From Candidatus Woesearchaeota archaeon (GTDB lineage: Archaea > Nanobdellota > Nanobdellia > Woesearchaeales > GCA-023898365): 64,000 nucleotides of DNA. Below are positions 37,485 through 45,535 of the stretch, in pieces; position 1 is the first letter of the stretch; each line of letters opens with the position of its first letter. The DNA lies in contig CP060219.1 of the NCBI GenBank assembly GCA_023898365.1, positions 248,001 through 312,000 of the forward strand, written 5' to 3'. The position numbers were made by a program, and so were the translations under genes. The notes beneath the pieces are model-generated. The model had not been told where the DNA came from, searched no databases, and saw nothing but the letters and a program-made list of their open reading frames with translations.

Positions 37485-38351
37485 ATGAAGATTCTTATCG
37501 TTGGGGCGGGATCAATTGGCACATATTTAGGCGTCAAGTTACATGCCAGCAACAATGAAGTCCAACTTCTTGGCAGAGATAAACTCCATAAACTTCACGA
37601 CACCATCATTATCGGAGAAGAAATCTTTGAAATACCGCAAAAAATATATGATTTCCCAAAAGATGCCACCTATGACATCATATTTATTACTTCAAAACTC
37701 TATGACTTGCAAAAAAATCTCAAGCTTGTTCAAAAAAACAAAGTGAAAAGTGAGATAATCGTTTCTATCCAAAATGGTCTTGTTGATGAAGCAGTATATA
37801 CCCCCTACATTGGCGAATCTCATTTCACCACCATTTCCATTTTTGAAGGATTTCGCCTCATCGAAAATCATTTGCTCGTTCATCCAGTTAAAATGGGTTG
37901 GAAAACAGAAGATACGGTGATTGGGAAACAAATTGAACAGGTTCTTCTTGATGCGAAAATTAATTGCACGGCAGAAAAGAATTTGCGTTCAATAAAAGCG
38001 GAAAAGCTCATCATGAACTGCGCCATCAATCTTCTCTCAGCAATCTATAAAAAAACATTTTACGAATTAAGTAAGACTCATCGAAAAGAAATGGACGTGC
38101 TCTTTGATGAAGCATATGAAGTGGTAAGTAAAATTGCAGAAGTGAGAAGTAGAGAAGTGCTTCGAGAAATCTTTTATAATTTTGTTTCGAAGATGAAACA
38201 TTATTCGTCAACATACCAAGACGCCATTTCTGGTAGAACATCAGAATCTAGGTTTCTCAACGGATACATCACGCAACTTGGCAAGAAGTTTAGCATCCCC
38301 ACTCCCAATAATGCAGAACTCACCCGATTATTTGTTGAAATGTACAAATAG
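37485..38351 (+). CDS. Ketopantoate reductase-like protein (ApbA/PanE family)
   Basis: This 288-residue NADPH-dependent reductase-like protein would reduce 2-dehydropantoate to pantoate in coenzyme A synthesis. The N-terminal Rossmann motif is intact (ILIVGAGSIGTYLGVKL, GxGxxG). The usual NGL motif appears as VSIQNGLVDE. The C-terminal helical domain carries the catalytic Lys in SIKAEKLIMNCAINLLSAIY, and the substrate-binding pattern SSTYQDAISGRTSESRFLNG with PTPNNAEL. Sequence identity to well-known PanE looks modest, so another 2-hydroxyacid substrate is possible. A TATA tract (TTTATAAT, 37451-37458) is about 30 bases before the ATG. The Hjc gene follows 35 bases later on the same strand but has its own TATA-like tract. 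Confidence 0.8.
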   Translation: MKILIVGAGSIGTYLGVKLHASNNEVQLLGRDKLHKLHDTIIIGEEIFEIPQKIYDFPKDATYDIIFITSKLYDLQKNLKLVQKNKVKSEIIVSIQNGLVDEAVYTPYIGESHFTTISIFEGFRLIENHLLVHPVKMGWKTEDTVIGKQIEQVLLDAKINCTAEKNLRSIKAEKLIMNCAINLLSAIYKKTFYELSKTHRKEMDVLFDEAYEVVSKIAEVRSREVLREIFYNFVSKMKHYSSTYQDAISGRTSESRFLNGYITQLGKKFSIPTPNNAELTRLFVEMYK

Positions 38352-38386
38352 AAACGTTTTTATTCACTCTTTCTTTATTGCATGTT

Positions 38387-38776
38387 ATGAATCATAAAGC
38401 AAAGGGAAGTAACGCGGAGCGGGAGCTCATTCATTTATTCTGGCAAGCAGGATGGGCTGCAGTGCGTGTTGCAGGAAGCGGCAGTTCGAAATATCCTTCT
38501 CCTGATGTGCTTGCATCGAACAATCTTCGTAAAATCGCCCTTGAAGTAAAAGCAACGCGAGATCATGCAAAATATTTTACGAAAAAAGAAATAGAAGAAT
38601 TGGTGCTGTTCTCGAATACCTTTGGCGCTGAATGTTTTGTTGCAATCAAATTTCCAAAAGGAAACTGGCGCTTTGTTAGTGTTGAAGATCTTAAGATCAC
38701 TGAAAAGAGCTATATGATTTCTGAAGAAGAAACTGAACTCAAAGGATTCTTATTTGAAGAAGTTATAGAAAAATAA
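38387..38776 (+). CDS. hjc: Holliday junction resolvase Hjc
   Basis: This 129-residue homodimeric nuclease cuts four-way DNA junctions at the end of homologous recombination. Family features are the basic N-terminus with KGSNAERELIHLFWQAGWAA (catalytic Glu), AGSGSSKYPSPDVLASN (the Asp after SP) and IALEVKATRDHAKYF (ExK catalytic pair). The length is typical. The ATG at 38387 is used because a TATA-like CGTTTTTA lies 27 bases upstream; an in-frame TTG occurs 9 bases earlier. RadA at 48442 is its functional partner in recombination. Confidence 0.93.
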   Translation: MNHKAKGSNAERELIHLFWQAGWAAVRVAGSGSSKYPSPDVLASNNLRKIALEVKATRDHAKYFTKKEIEELVLFSNTFGAECFVAIKFPKGNWRFVSVEDLKITEKSYMISEEETELKGFLFEEVIEK

Positions 38777-38822
38777 AAAAAATAAAAAGTGAAAAAGGAA
38801 AAGGAATAGCCCGAAAAGACTT

Positions 38823-39170
38823 TTATTTTTTCTTTGCAGGTTTTTTTGCTGGAGCTTTCGCGACAGCTTTTTTTGTAGCTTTTTTCTTTGTTGCCATCTT
38901 TTTTCTCTTCGCAGATGACTTGGTTGCTGTTCTTTTCTTTGCTACGCTTTTTGTTGCAGTTGTTTTTTTTGCACCAAAAAGTTTTCGCTCAATAGCTGTT
39001 TCTTCTGCTTCGATTTTCTTTTCTTCACGCATGATCGACTCTGCGAGTCGCTCAATATGAAAATCAATGCGAGCAATTCGCATCTCAAGTCGAATGAGAA
39101 CACGAAGTGCGTATACTATTGCAAGCAATGTTGCAACGATAACGGATAAAATCAAATTTTCCAAAGCCAT
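38823..39170 (-). CDS. Small membrane protein with coiled coil and histone-H1-like lysine tail
   Basis: The protein has 115 residues. One membrane helix (LILSVIVATLLAIVYALRVL, residues 6-25) is followed by a short charged coiled coil (RIARIDFHIERLAESIMREE, continuing to about residue 65). The last 50 residues are almost only Lys, Ala and Thr (KKTTATKSVAKKRTATKSSA and similar), like linker-histone tails. The arrangement suggests a membrane tether for DNA or RNA, which is inference. AGGGGTGA upstream of the ATG is a Shine-Dalgarno-like site, and a TATA box near 39233 implies a leader of about 30-40 bases. A similar tail occurs on the amylase at 56144. Confidence 0.7.
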   Translation of the reverse strand: MALENLILSVIVATLLAIVYALRVLIRLEMRIARIDFHIERLAESIMREEKKIEAEETAIERKLFGAKKTTATKSVAKKRTATKSSAKRKKMATKKKATKKAVAKAPAKKPAKKK

Positions 39171-39259
39171 TGTATTAATTCACCCCTTTTCTTGACCAGT
39201 AAGGTTATAGAGAATACATCATCTTTAAGTTTATAAACGTTTTGATTATTGCGTTTTGC

Positions 39260-40294
39260 TTAGGGGTAGGCCCTCGCAATCAACTCGTCTTTGTCTTTCG
39301 ATGCTGCCCTGACCGGATCAAGAAGTTCGTTGATACTGTTGGCAACCGCATTCTTAAGATCAAGCGGGTGCACGTGTTTTTGCGCGAAGGCATCTCGAAG
39401 CAGTTCGAAGGTTGTGTACTGAACGTTGCCACCAAATTTCTCTGGCCGTTCAATGACGAACTCGCGCTTCTTCGAATTTAGAAAGGGAAAAATGACGAAT
39501 TCACAAAAAGCCAAAACACCATTGTCTTCAACAATACCTTCTGTGCACTGAGCTTTGTTCAGTTTCTTTTTCACCGTCTCAGCATCATCAAGAACATCGA
39601 TCTTTGAATTAGGATCGCTTGCGGACATCTTCGCTCCTTGCAAGCCAGGCACCATTGGCGTCATAATTTCAATGCGCTGTTTGTAGCCAAGTTTTGGCAA
39701 ATGCTCTCTTGCGAACATGAGAATTTTTCTCTGATCAACGCCACCATACTGCGCGTCAACACCCAAGTACTCTTCGTCAAGTGCTTGCATAATAGGATAA
39801 ATAAATCCTCCAAGACGGGGATTGTTTCCGAAACGCACCACTTCAGCAGCTGCGCGTTTCGCATCGTTAAGCGAAGCAGTAGCTGCGAGCTTGTACATAT
39901 CAAGCGTGTAATTCTTCTCCAATTGGTAATCAGAGCCTTTGATAAATTTTAAGCGAGTCACATCAGCGCCAACACTTTCAAGCATAGCAGTGACGATGAA
40001 TTTGTAATATGCGACTCGGTCTTCTAAGAGTTCGAAAGGTGTTTTGAGATCGTCAAGCATGGCATGAAGATCTGCAAGAAGGATAGTTACTTCACAACCT
40101 GCATTCAGAAAATCTGCTAACTTCATCACCCAAACAAAATAGCCAACATGAGGACGACCAGTAACTGCTGTTCCAATATACACTTTAAGTGAACGATCCT
40201 TCAGGATCGCTGCAAGTTCTTCTTCTCCAACAATTTCTTGTGTTCCCCGCGTAATCAATGCGAGTTTTTCCTCAACCGATAGGTTTTGCGCCAT
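39260..40294 (-). CDS. tyrS: Tyrosyl-tRNA synthetase
   Basis: This 344-residue class I synthetase charges tRNA-Tyr. It is the archaeal/eukaryotic-length form without the bacterial C-terminal S4 domain. The HIGH-type motif reads RPHVGYF (47-53) and the KMSKS-type motif reads AKMSASDPNSKID. Tyrosine-binding elements YIGTAVTG, YPIMQALDEEYLGVDAQYGG and VDQRKI are present. A TATA-like CTTAAAAAC centred 28 bases from the ATG suggests a leaderless mRNA. The gene is divergent from the sugar kinase gene. Confidence 0.96.
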   Translation of the reverse strand: MAQNLSVEEKLALITRGTQEIVGEEELAAILKDRSLKVYIGTAVTGRPHVGYFVWVMKLADFLNAGCEVTILLADLHAMLDDLKTPFELLEDRVAYYKFIVTAMLESVGADVTRLKFIKGSDYQLEKNYTLDMYKLAATASLNDAKRAAAEVVRFGNNPRLGGFIYPIMQALDEEYLGVDAQYGGVDQRKILMFAREHLPKLGYKQRIEIMTPMVPGLQGAKMSASDPNSKIDVLDDAETVKKKLNKAQCTEGIVEDNGVLAFCEFVIFPFLNSKKREFVIERPEKFGGNVQYTTFELLRDAFAQKHVHPLDLKNAVANSINELLDPVRAASKDKDELIARAYP

Positions 40295-40420
40295 AGCAAT
40301 CCAATAAAACCATCTTGTTTTTAAGGATTTCGAAGGTAGAGAGAACTAACAGAGTTTTGAAGCTAGATAGAGGACTTTTTGGGAAAACATTAATAAAGTT
40401 TGATTCTTGGAATAACATAC

Positions 40421-41275
40421 ATGGCCATGAAAGGAATTGTGGCAGGCGACTTGGGTGGTACGAATTGGACGCTTGCCTTGATACAAAAGGACAAGGTTGT
40501 TGCCAAGCTCACCGTGCAGCCTAAGAGCAAGACGACAAAGGACGTTGTTGCACTGGTAAACAGCTTCCTTCTCACTCATCTTCTTAAGAAAAACGAAGTT
40601 GGATTTGCCTTTGGTATTGGCGGACCGAAAATCGGCAACGTCTTTATAGATAAGTCAAAAAAGCTTCGCATTGATGCAACACTTCTCAAAAAGGCTTTTG
40701 GAAAAAATACGGTGATCATGAATGATGCTGAGGCTCTTGGCGCAGGACTGCCAGTTGTATACAAACAATTTATCGGAAAACGAGCTGCGGTTATAATTGT
40801 CGGAACAGGTCTTGGAGGCGCAACAGGCATTGTGGGAGAACCATTTCTTCCAGGAGAACCAGGCCATTTTTCCATGCACAATCCACTGACAAATAAGCAA
40901 GGAACGTTTGGCGACCTTCTTTCAGGTCAAGGCCTAGTCATGCTTGAAAAAAAATTCATTGGAAAAAAAATTCCTCCTGAAAACTTATTCAAACACAAAG
41001 ATAAGCGCGTGACAACCATCAAACACATCTTTTCGGAAACGCTTGGCTGGTTTGTGCAACACATGATTCTTGGCATCAAAGCAGAAGTCATCTTCTTATG
41101 GGGTGGCGTTATTCGTTCAAATAAGGACTTGCTTGGACAGAAATTCAAGAGTACACTCTATAAACATGCAGAAAAGGAATTTGCATCCCTTCTTCGCAAG
41201 ACAAAAATTATAGTGATTGCAAAAGATGAATTACCCCTTCTAGGGATTGCACGGATGGCGCAAAAACAAAAATAA
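40421..41275 (+). CDS. ROK-type sugar kinase (glucokinase-like)
   Basis: This 284-residue sugar kinase of the actin-like fold probably phosphorylates glucose or a related hexose. The N-terminal phosphate loop is GIVAGDLGGTNWTLALI. The sugar and catalytic segment is IMNDAEALGAGLP, with the expected Asn-Asp. The second phosphate loop is VGTGLGGATGIVG, followed by LPGEPGHFSMH in the position of the ExGH zinc/sugar motif. The CxCGxxGC zinc cluster of most ROK kinases is absent. The start at 40421 is supported by a TATA tract centred 26.5 bases upstream. With the cytosolic amylase at 56144 it could feed glucose from stored glycan into glycolysis. Confidence 0.8.
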   Translation: MAMKGIVAGDLGGTNWTLALIQKDKVVAKLTVQPKSKTTKDVVALVNSFLLTHLLKKNEVGFAFGIGGPKIGNVFIDKSKKLRIDATLLKKAFGKNTVIMNDAEALGAGLPVVYKQFIGKRAAVIIVGTGLGGATGIVGEPFLPGEPGHFSMHNPLTNKQGTFGDLLSGQGLVMLEKKFIGKKIPPENLFKHKDKRVTTIKHIFSETLGWFVQHMILGIKAEVIFLWGGVIRSNKDLLGQKFKSTLYKHAEKEFASLLRKTKIIVIAKDELPLLGIARMAQKQK

Positions 41276-41353
41276 AGCTTGAAACTGTCTTGTCGCAATA
41301 AATTCATCAGATAACCCATAAACTTTTAAACATGAAATATGCACTCTTTTTCC

Positions 41354-42895
41354 ATGGCAAGCGTTGTTGACAAACTTCACCAGTATGAGATTCTTATTTT
41401 GCGAGTGCTCACAGGGGAAAGTTTTGCCAAAGAATTATCTGCAAAAACGGGTTTGCAAGATATTGAAGTCATGCGCGGATTGCAATGGCTCTCGAACAAA
41501 GAGCTTGTCATTCTCGAAAATAGTAGCGAAGAACTCATCGCACTTGATGTCAATGGCGTACGTTACAAAGAAAACGGACTTCCTGAACGTCGACTCTTAC
41601 AAGAACTTGCAAAAGGAGAAAAGAAAGCTTCTGAAATAACGAGTTTAGAACAAGGAGAGCTCAACATCAGCATTGGAGCGCTCAAGAGCAAAGCGGCTAT
41701 TGAGACGAGAAAAGATGGCGAACTCATTCTCTCAATTACCGATCCAGGAAAACGACTTCTTGAACAAGAATCGTTTGAAGAAAAATTTTTAGGGCAAACA
41801 TTTCCACTCGATGCAAGTTCGCTTGCGCCTGAAATGAAGTTTGCGTATGACAATTTGATGAAACGAAAAAACATCATCAAAAAAGATGTTGTCAAAACGG
41901 TTCGCGTCACCTTAACTGGTGCTGGAAAAACTGTACGTGAAGATAAACGCATATTTGATGACACCTTTGCAAAAGGGCGCGTTGATCGTATTACGCAAAC
42001 CATGCTTAAGACAGGATCCTGGAAAGGAAAAGAGTTTCGGTCATTTGACGTTTCCATTAACGTTCCTGAAAAGCAAGTGGGCAAACCACACATTATTTCT
42101 GAAACAACACGGTTTGTGAAGAAAATCTGGTTATCCATGGGTTTTGAAGAAATGCAAGGCGCACACGTGCAGTCAGCATTCTGGGATCTTGATGCGCTCT
42201 TCGTTCCACAAGATCATCCTGCAAGAGAAATGCAAGATACATTCTATCTGAAAGATCCAAGTGAAAGCAAACTGCCACCACCATTACTTAAGGCAGTTAA
42301 GGCACTTCATGAAACAGGAGGGGAAACAGGAAGTAAAGGATGGGGTGGAAAATTTGAGCAAGACATTAGTAAGAAAAATCTTCTTCGCACTCATACAACA
42401 GTTCTCACTGCTCGCAAACTTTTTGATCTCAAAAAAGAAGATTTGCCAAAGAAATTCTTTTCTGTTGGTAAAGTGTATCGCAATGAAGCGCTTGATTGGA
42501 AGCATTTATTTGAGTTTTATCAAGTTGAAGGCATTGTCATTGATCCTCAGGCAAACTTGAAACATTTGCTTGGCTATTTAACACAATTCTACGGCCAAAT
42601 GGGGTTCTCTGAGATCAAGCTACTTCCTGCCTATTTCCCGTATGTTGAACCTGCTTGTGAAGTGCACGGATTTAGTAAGGAAAAAAAGCAGTGGATTGAA
42701 CTTGGAGGTTCTGGTATGATTCGTCCAGAAGTTTCTAAAGTGCTTCTCGGATTTGAAGCGCCAATTCTTGCATGGGGGTTGGGTCTTGAACGAATCATCA
42801 CGCTTAATAGAAAAATTAGTGACATTCGTCATCTCTACGCAACAGATATGAGTATTTTGCGAAAAGAAAAAAAGTTTTTTCAGGTGAGTACATGA
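41354..42895 (+). CDS. pheS: Phenylalanyl-tRNA synthetase alpha subunit
   Basis: This 513-residue class II synthetase subunit holds the catalytic site. It is the archaeal type, with N-terminal winged-helix DNA-binding-fold domains (residues 1-150). The catalytic core shows motif 1 around GFEEMQGAHVQSAFWDLDAL, motif 2 as FFSVGKVYRNEALDWKHLFE and motif 3 as IPILAWGLGLERIITL-type residues (ILAWGLGLERI). VEPACEVHGF is the Phe-binding region. The ATG at 41354 is chosen because a TATA tract (CTTTTAAA) is centred 27.5 bases upstream; an ATG at 41339 is too close to it. The stop overlaps the next start as ATGA, so translation is probably coupled to the LOG-like gene. Confidence 0.95.
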   Translation: MASVVDKLHQYEILILRVLTGESFAKELSAKTGLQDIEVMRGLQWLSNKELVILENSSEELIALDVNGVRYKENGLPERRLLQELAKGEKKASEITSLEQGELNISIGALKSKAAIETRKDGELILSITDPGKRLLEQESFEEKFLGQTFPLDASSLAPEMKFAYDNLMKRKNIIKKDVVKTVRVTLTGAGKTVREDKRIFDDTFAKGRVDRITQTMLKTGSWKGKEFRSFDVSINVPEKQVGKPHIISETTRFVKKIWLSMGFEEMQGAHVQSAFWDLDALFVPQDHPAREMQDTFYLKDPSESKLPPPLLKAVKALHETGGETGSKGWGGKFEQDISKKNLLRTHTTVLTARKLFDLKKEDLPKKFFSVGKVYRNEALDWKHLFEFYQVEGIVIDPQANLKHLLGYLTQFYGQMGFSEIKLLPAYFPYVEPACEVHGFSKEKKQWIELGGSGMIRPEVSKVLLGFEAPILAWGLGLERIITLNRKISDIRHLYATDMSILRKEKKFFQVST

Positions 42896-43473
42896 GAACA
42901 AAAAAAGGTATTACGTCGAACAGAAAATTACAAATCGCGGTTCTTGGATCAAGCAAGGCCATTTGCACAAAGAAAGCATATGACATCGCCGTTGACATTG
43001 GCAAAGAAATTGCTAAGCGAGGCTACACCACCATAACGGGCGGCGGCCTTGGCGTTATGGAAGCAGCGTTGAAAGGCGCAAAAGAAGAAGGCGGCCTCAC
43101 TGTAAGTATTCTTCCTGAAGAACACATGGAATGCGCGAACAAATACACTGATGTTGCAATTGCAACAGGAATTGGTTTTACTCGCGACTCGATTAATGTC
43201 TACTCAGCTGATGGCTGCATTATTGTTGGCGGAGGAGCAGGCACCTTAAACGAAGCAACGTTCGCTTATATTCATGGCACGCCAACAGTCACGGTAAGCT
43301 CAACCGGACAAACGGCGGCAACACTTGCTAAGATGCAATATCTTGATATTCGCAAGAGTATGAAGATCATTGTTGCCAAAACCGCAAAAGAAGCAGTGGA
43401 TAAAGTAATTGCAGCTATCGAAAAGAAAAGATCAACTGATAAGAACAAAGTATTCCCTTGTTCACAAGGATAA
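42892..43473 (+). CDS. LOG/TIGR00725-type Rossmann-fold protein between pheS and pheT
   Basis: The protein has 193 residues. Family motifs are AVLGSSKAICTKKAYDIAVD, TTITGGGLGVMEAALKGAKE (GGGxGxMEA) and IIVGGGAGTLNEATFAY (the second GGxGTxxE nucleotide and catalytic motif). LOG proteins release the base from nucleoside 5'-monophosphates, and related proteins are often misannotated as lysine decarboxylases. The Arg-Asp expected before the second motif appears as FTRDSINVYSADG. The ATG overlaps the pheS stop (ATGA), and pheT begins 2 bases after this stop, so the three form one tightly coupled operon. The actual substrate is unknown. Confidence 0.85.
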   Translation: MRTKKGITSNRKLQIAVLGSSKAICTKKAYDIAVDIGKEIAKRGYTTITGGGLGVMEAALKGAKEEGGLTVSILPEEHMECANKYTDVAIATGIGFTRDSINVYSADGCIIVGGGAGTLNEATFAYIHGTPTVTVSSTGQTAATLAKMQYLDIRKSMKIIVAKTAKEAVDKVIAAIEKKRSTDKNKVFPCSQG

Positions 43474-43475
43474 CT

Positions 43476-45137
43476 ATGCCAACATTAGAACTTGATAAAA
43501 AAGAATTCCTTGCAGCGCTTGGAAAACAGGTGGATGACGCCACGCTTCGCAAGAGCATTAGCTTAATGGGCATTGAAGTGGACGACATTACTGCTTCAGA
43601 GATTCATGTTGAAGTGTTTCCACAACGTCCAGATCTTCTTTCCTTACAAGGGATTGTTCGCAATCTGAAGCGATATCTTGGTCTTGGTAAGAAAAAATCG
43701 TATGTTGTTAAATCATCTTCGTACAAAGTTCTTGTGGATAAAAGTGTAAACAAAGTGCGACCATATACTGCATGTGCAGTTGTTACAGGAATTCACTTTT
43801 CGGATCAACTTATTAAAGATGTTATACAAATACAAGAAAAATTACACGTGACTTTTTGTCGCAATAGAAAAAAAGCAGCCATTGGCGTGTATCCTCTTGA
43901 AGACATAACCTTTCCTATTTATTACAAAGCTGCAAAGCCAAAGGAGATTTCGTTTATTCCACTCGAAGCTGATCGTGAAATGAACGGCCTTGAAATTCTG
44001 CAAAAACATCCTACGGGAAGAGAGTATGCGCATCTACTTGAAGGAAAAGACCTGTTCCCTTATTTTATTGATGCAAAAAATAATATTCTTTCGATGCCAC
44101 CAATTATTAATTCTGAGATGACTGGTCGCATTACAGAAAAAACAAAGGACGTGTTTATTGAAGCGAGTGGTTTTGATTTTGAAACAGTGCATGCGATTGT
44201 TAAAATGATTGTCGCTGCACTTATTGACATGGGCGGCGTTGCTCATGAGATAAGTGTGTCCTATCCTGATGGAGTAAAAAAGACACCATCAGTAAAAGAA
44301 GAAGTTATGAAGTTGCATGTTGAGAAAGCAAACGCATGGACCGGCCTTGATCTTTCCGTAAAAGAAATGAAATCTGCTCTTGCAAAGATGGATTACGAAG
44401 TAAGTGGCGAAGGAAAAATTCTTTCAGTTACCATCCCCTTTTACAGAACAGATATCTTGCACGAAGTTGATTTATGGGAAGATGTCGCAATTGGATTTGG
44501 TTACGACAAGATCACGCCTGAGTTACCAAACATTACCACTGTTGGTAAAGTGAGCAATGAAGATGCGTTTGCAGAAGCAGTAAGTGAAGTGCTTGTCGGC
44601 GCAGGCCTGACCGAAGTGAAACTCTACGGACTCATGAATAAGGAACTTGCCAGCACAACAACCAATCAAGATACAAAAAAATTAGTTACACTCCTTAACC
44701 CCTCGTCTTCAGAGTATAATGTACTTCGCAAAGATCTTCTTTCAGGAATGCTCGGTCTTCTTGGTGCAAACAAACATAATGAATACCCACAAGATATTTT
44801 TGAAGTGGGCAGAGTGTTCAGTAAAGACGCAAAGGAAGAATCTGGCGTGAAAGAAACAGACCATATTGCCGTGCTTGTTGCAAGAGAAGATGCAGATTTT
44901 ACAAAGGCAAAGCAAGTGCTTGACTGCATTGCAAAAAATTTAGGGTTCTCTATTTCTATAACTGAGAAAGAAGATGCGCTCTTTGTTCCTGGACGAAGTG
45001 GTACAATCATGCTTGGCAGTAAACAACTTGGTCGCATCGGCGAAATCCATCCTGAAGTTCTTGCCCGTCTTGGCGTTGAGATGCCAACGGCAGGCTTTGA
45101 AATAGCCATAAAAGACCTTTTCAGCCATTTATTCTAA
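43476..45137 (+). CDS. pheT: Phenylalanyl-tRNA synthetase beta subunit
   Basis: This 553-residue subunit completes the archaeal-type PheRS heterotetramer. The N-terminus MPTLELDKKEFLAALGKQVD and the GIEVDD and VEVFPQRPDLLSLQGIVRNL segments match the family. The B3/B4 editing region (residues 100-260) includes MPPIINSEMTGRITEKTKDV. A B5-like DNA-binding-fold domain (about 270-345) is followed by a catalytic-like domain with LWEDVAIGFGYDKITPELPN and LNPSSSEYNVLRKDLLSGML. AAGGAT precedes the ATG. The gap to the LOG-like gene is 2 bases. Confidence 0.95.
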   Translation: MPTLELDKKEFLAALGKQVDDATLRKSISLMGIEVDDITASEIHVEVFPQRPDLLSLQGIVRNLKRYLGLGKKKSYVVKSSSYKVLVDKSVNKVRPYTACAVVTGIHFSDQLIKDVIQIQEKLHVTFCRNRKKAAIGVYPLEDITFPIYYKAAKPKEISFIPLEADREMNGLEILQKHPTGREYAHLLEGKDLFPYFIDAKNNILSMPPIINSEMTGRITEKTKDVFIEASGFDFETVHAIVKMIVAALIDMGGVAHEISVSYPDGVKKTPSVKEEVMKLHVEKANAWTGLDLSVKEMKSALAKMDYEVSGEGKILSVTIPFYRTDILHEVDLWEDVAIGFGYDKITPELPNITTVGKVSNEDAFAEAVSEVLVGAGLTEVKLYGLMNKELASTTTNQDTKKLVTLLNPSSSEYNVLRKDLLSGMLGLLGANKHNEYPQDIFEVGRVFSKDAKEESGVKETDHIAVLVAREDADFTKAKQVLDCIAKNLGFSISITEKEDALFVPGRSGTIMLGSKQLGRIGEIHPEVLARLGVEMPTAGFEIAIKDLFSHLF

Positions 45138-45167
45138 GAACCACTCAACAGGAGTAAAAAAGAAAGA

Positions 45168-45175
45168 TTTATAAA
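45168..45175 (+). promoter_or_regulatory. TATA box of the 108-residue hypothetical gene
   Basis: TTTATAAA is centred 25.5 bases before the ATG at 45197. This favours that start over an in-frame alternative at 45182. Confidence 0.5.
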
Positions 45176-45196
45176 TTATGAGTGCGAACTAGTTGT

Positions 45197-45523
45197 ATGG
45201 TAAACGATTACACAAGTACATTAGGACAAGGACAAACAGAAGATTTCTTCCACCCAAACAAAGAAGGTTTGCGACTCCAACGAGGATATGCGCTCCTTGG
45301 CGAAACAGACGATGAACCAGCATATCAGGGTCCAGAAGAAGAACCAGTCTACGGTATGCACATTCTTGAAATGGATGAAAAAACAAGAGATCACGTTCTC
45401 GTTGCTGAAAGAGAAATTGAAGCGCTCGCAGACGAATTAGTGGGAATTCACCACAGAGGCATTGGAGGACCGCTTCAACCAAAAGATCTTCCAGTCGAAA
45501 AAAGAGTTATGACACGAGATTAA
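45197..45523 (+). CDS. Small acidic hypothetical protein
   Basis: This is a 108-residue soluble protein starting MVNDYTSTLGQGQTEDFF. It has no signal peptide or membrane helix. The middle is acidic (ETDDEPAYQGPEEEPVYGMH) and is followed by one predicted helix (EKTRDHVLVAEREIEALADE) and a loop with HHRGIGGP. I do not recognise it. A TATA box at leaderless spacing supports expression. The stop is 12 bases from the convergent GTPase gene stop. Confidence 0.65.
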   Translation: MVNDYTSTLGQGQTEDFFHPNKEGLRLQRGYALLGETDDEPAYQGPEEEPVYGMHILEMDEKTRDHVLVAEREIEALADELVGIHHRGIGGPLQPKDLPVEKRVMTRD

Positions 45524-45535
45524 TTTTCCTTATTT

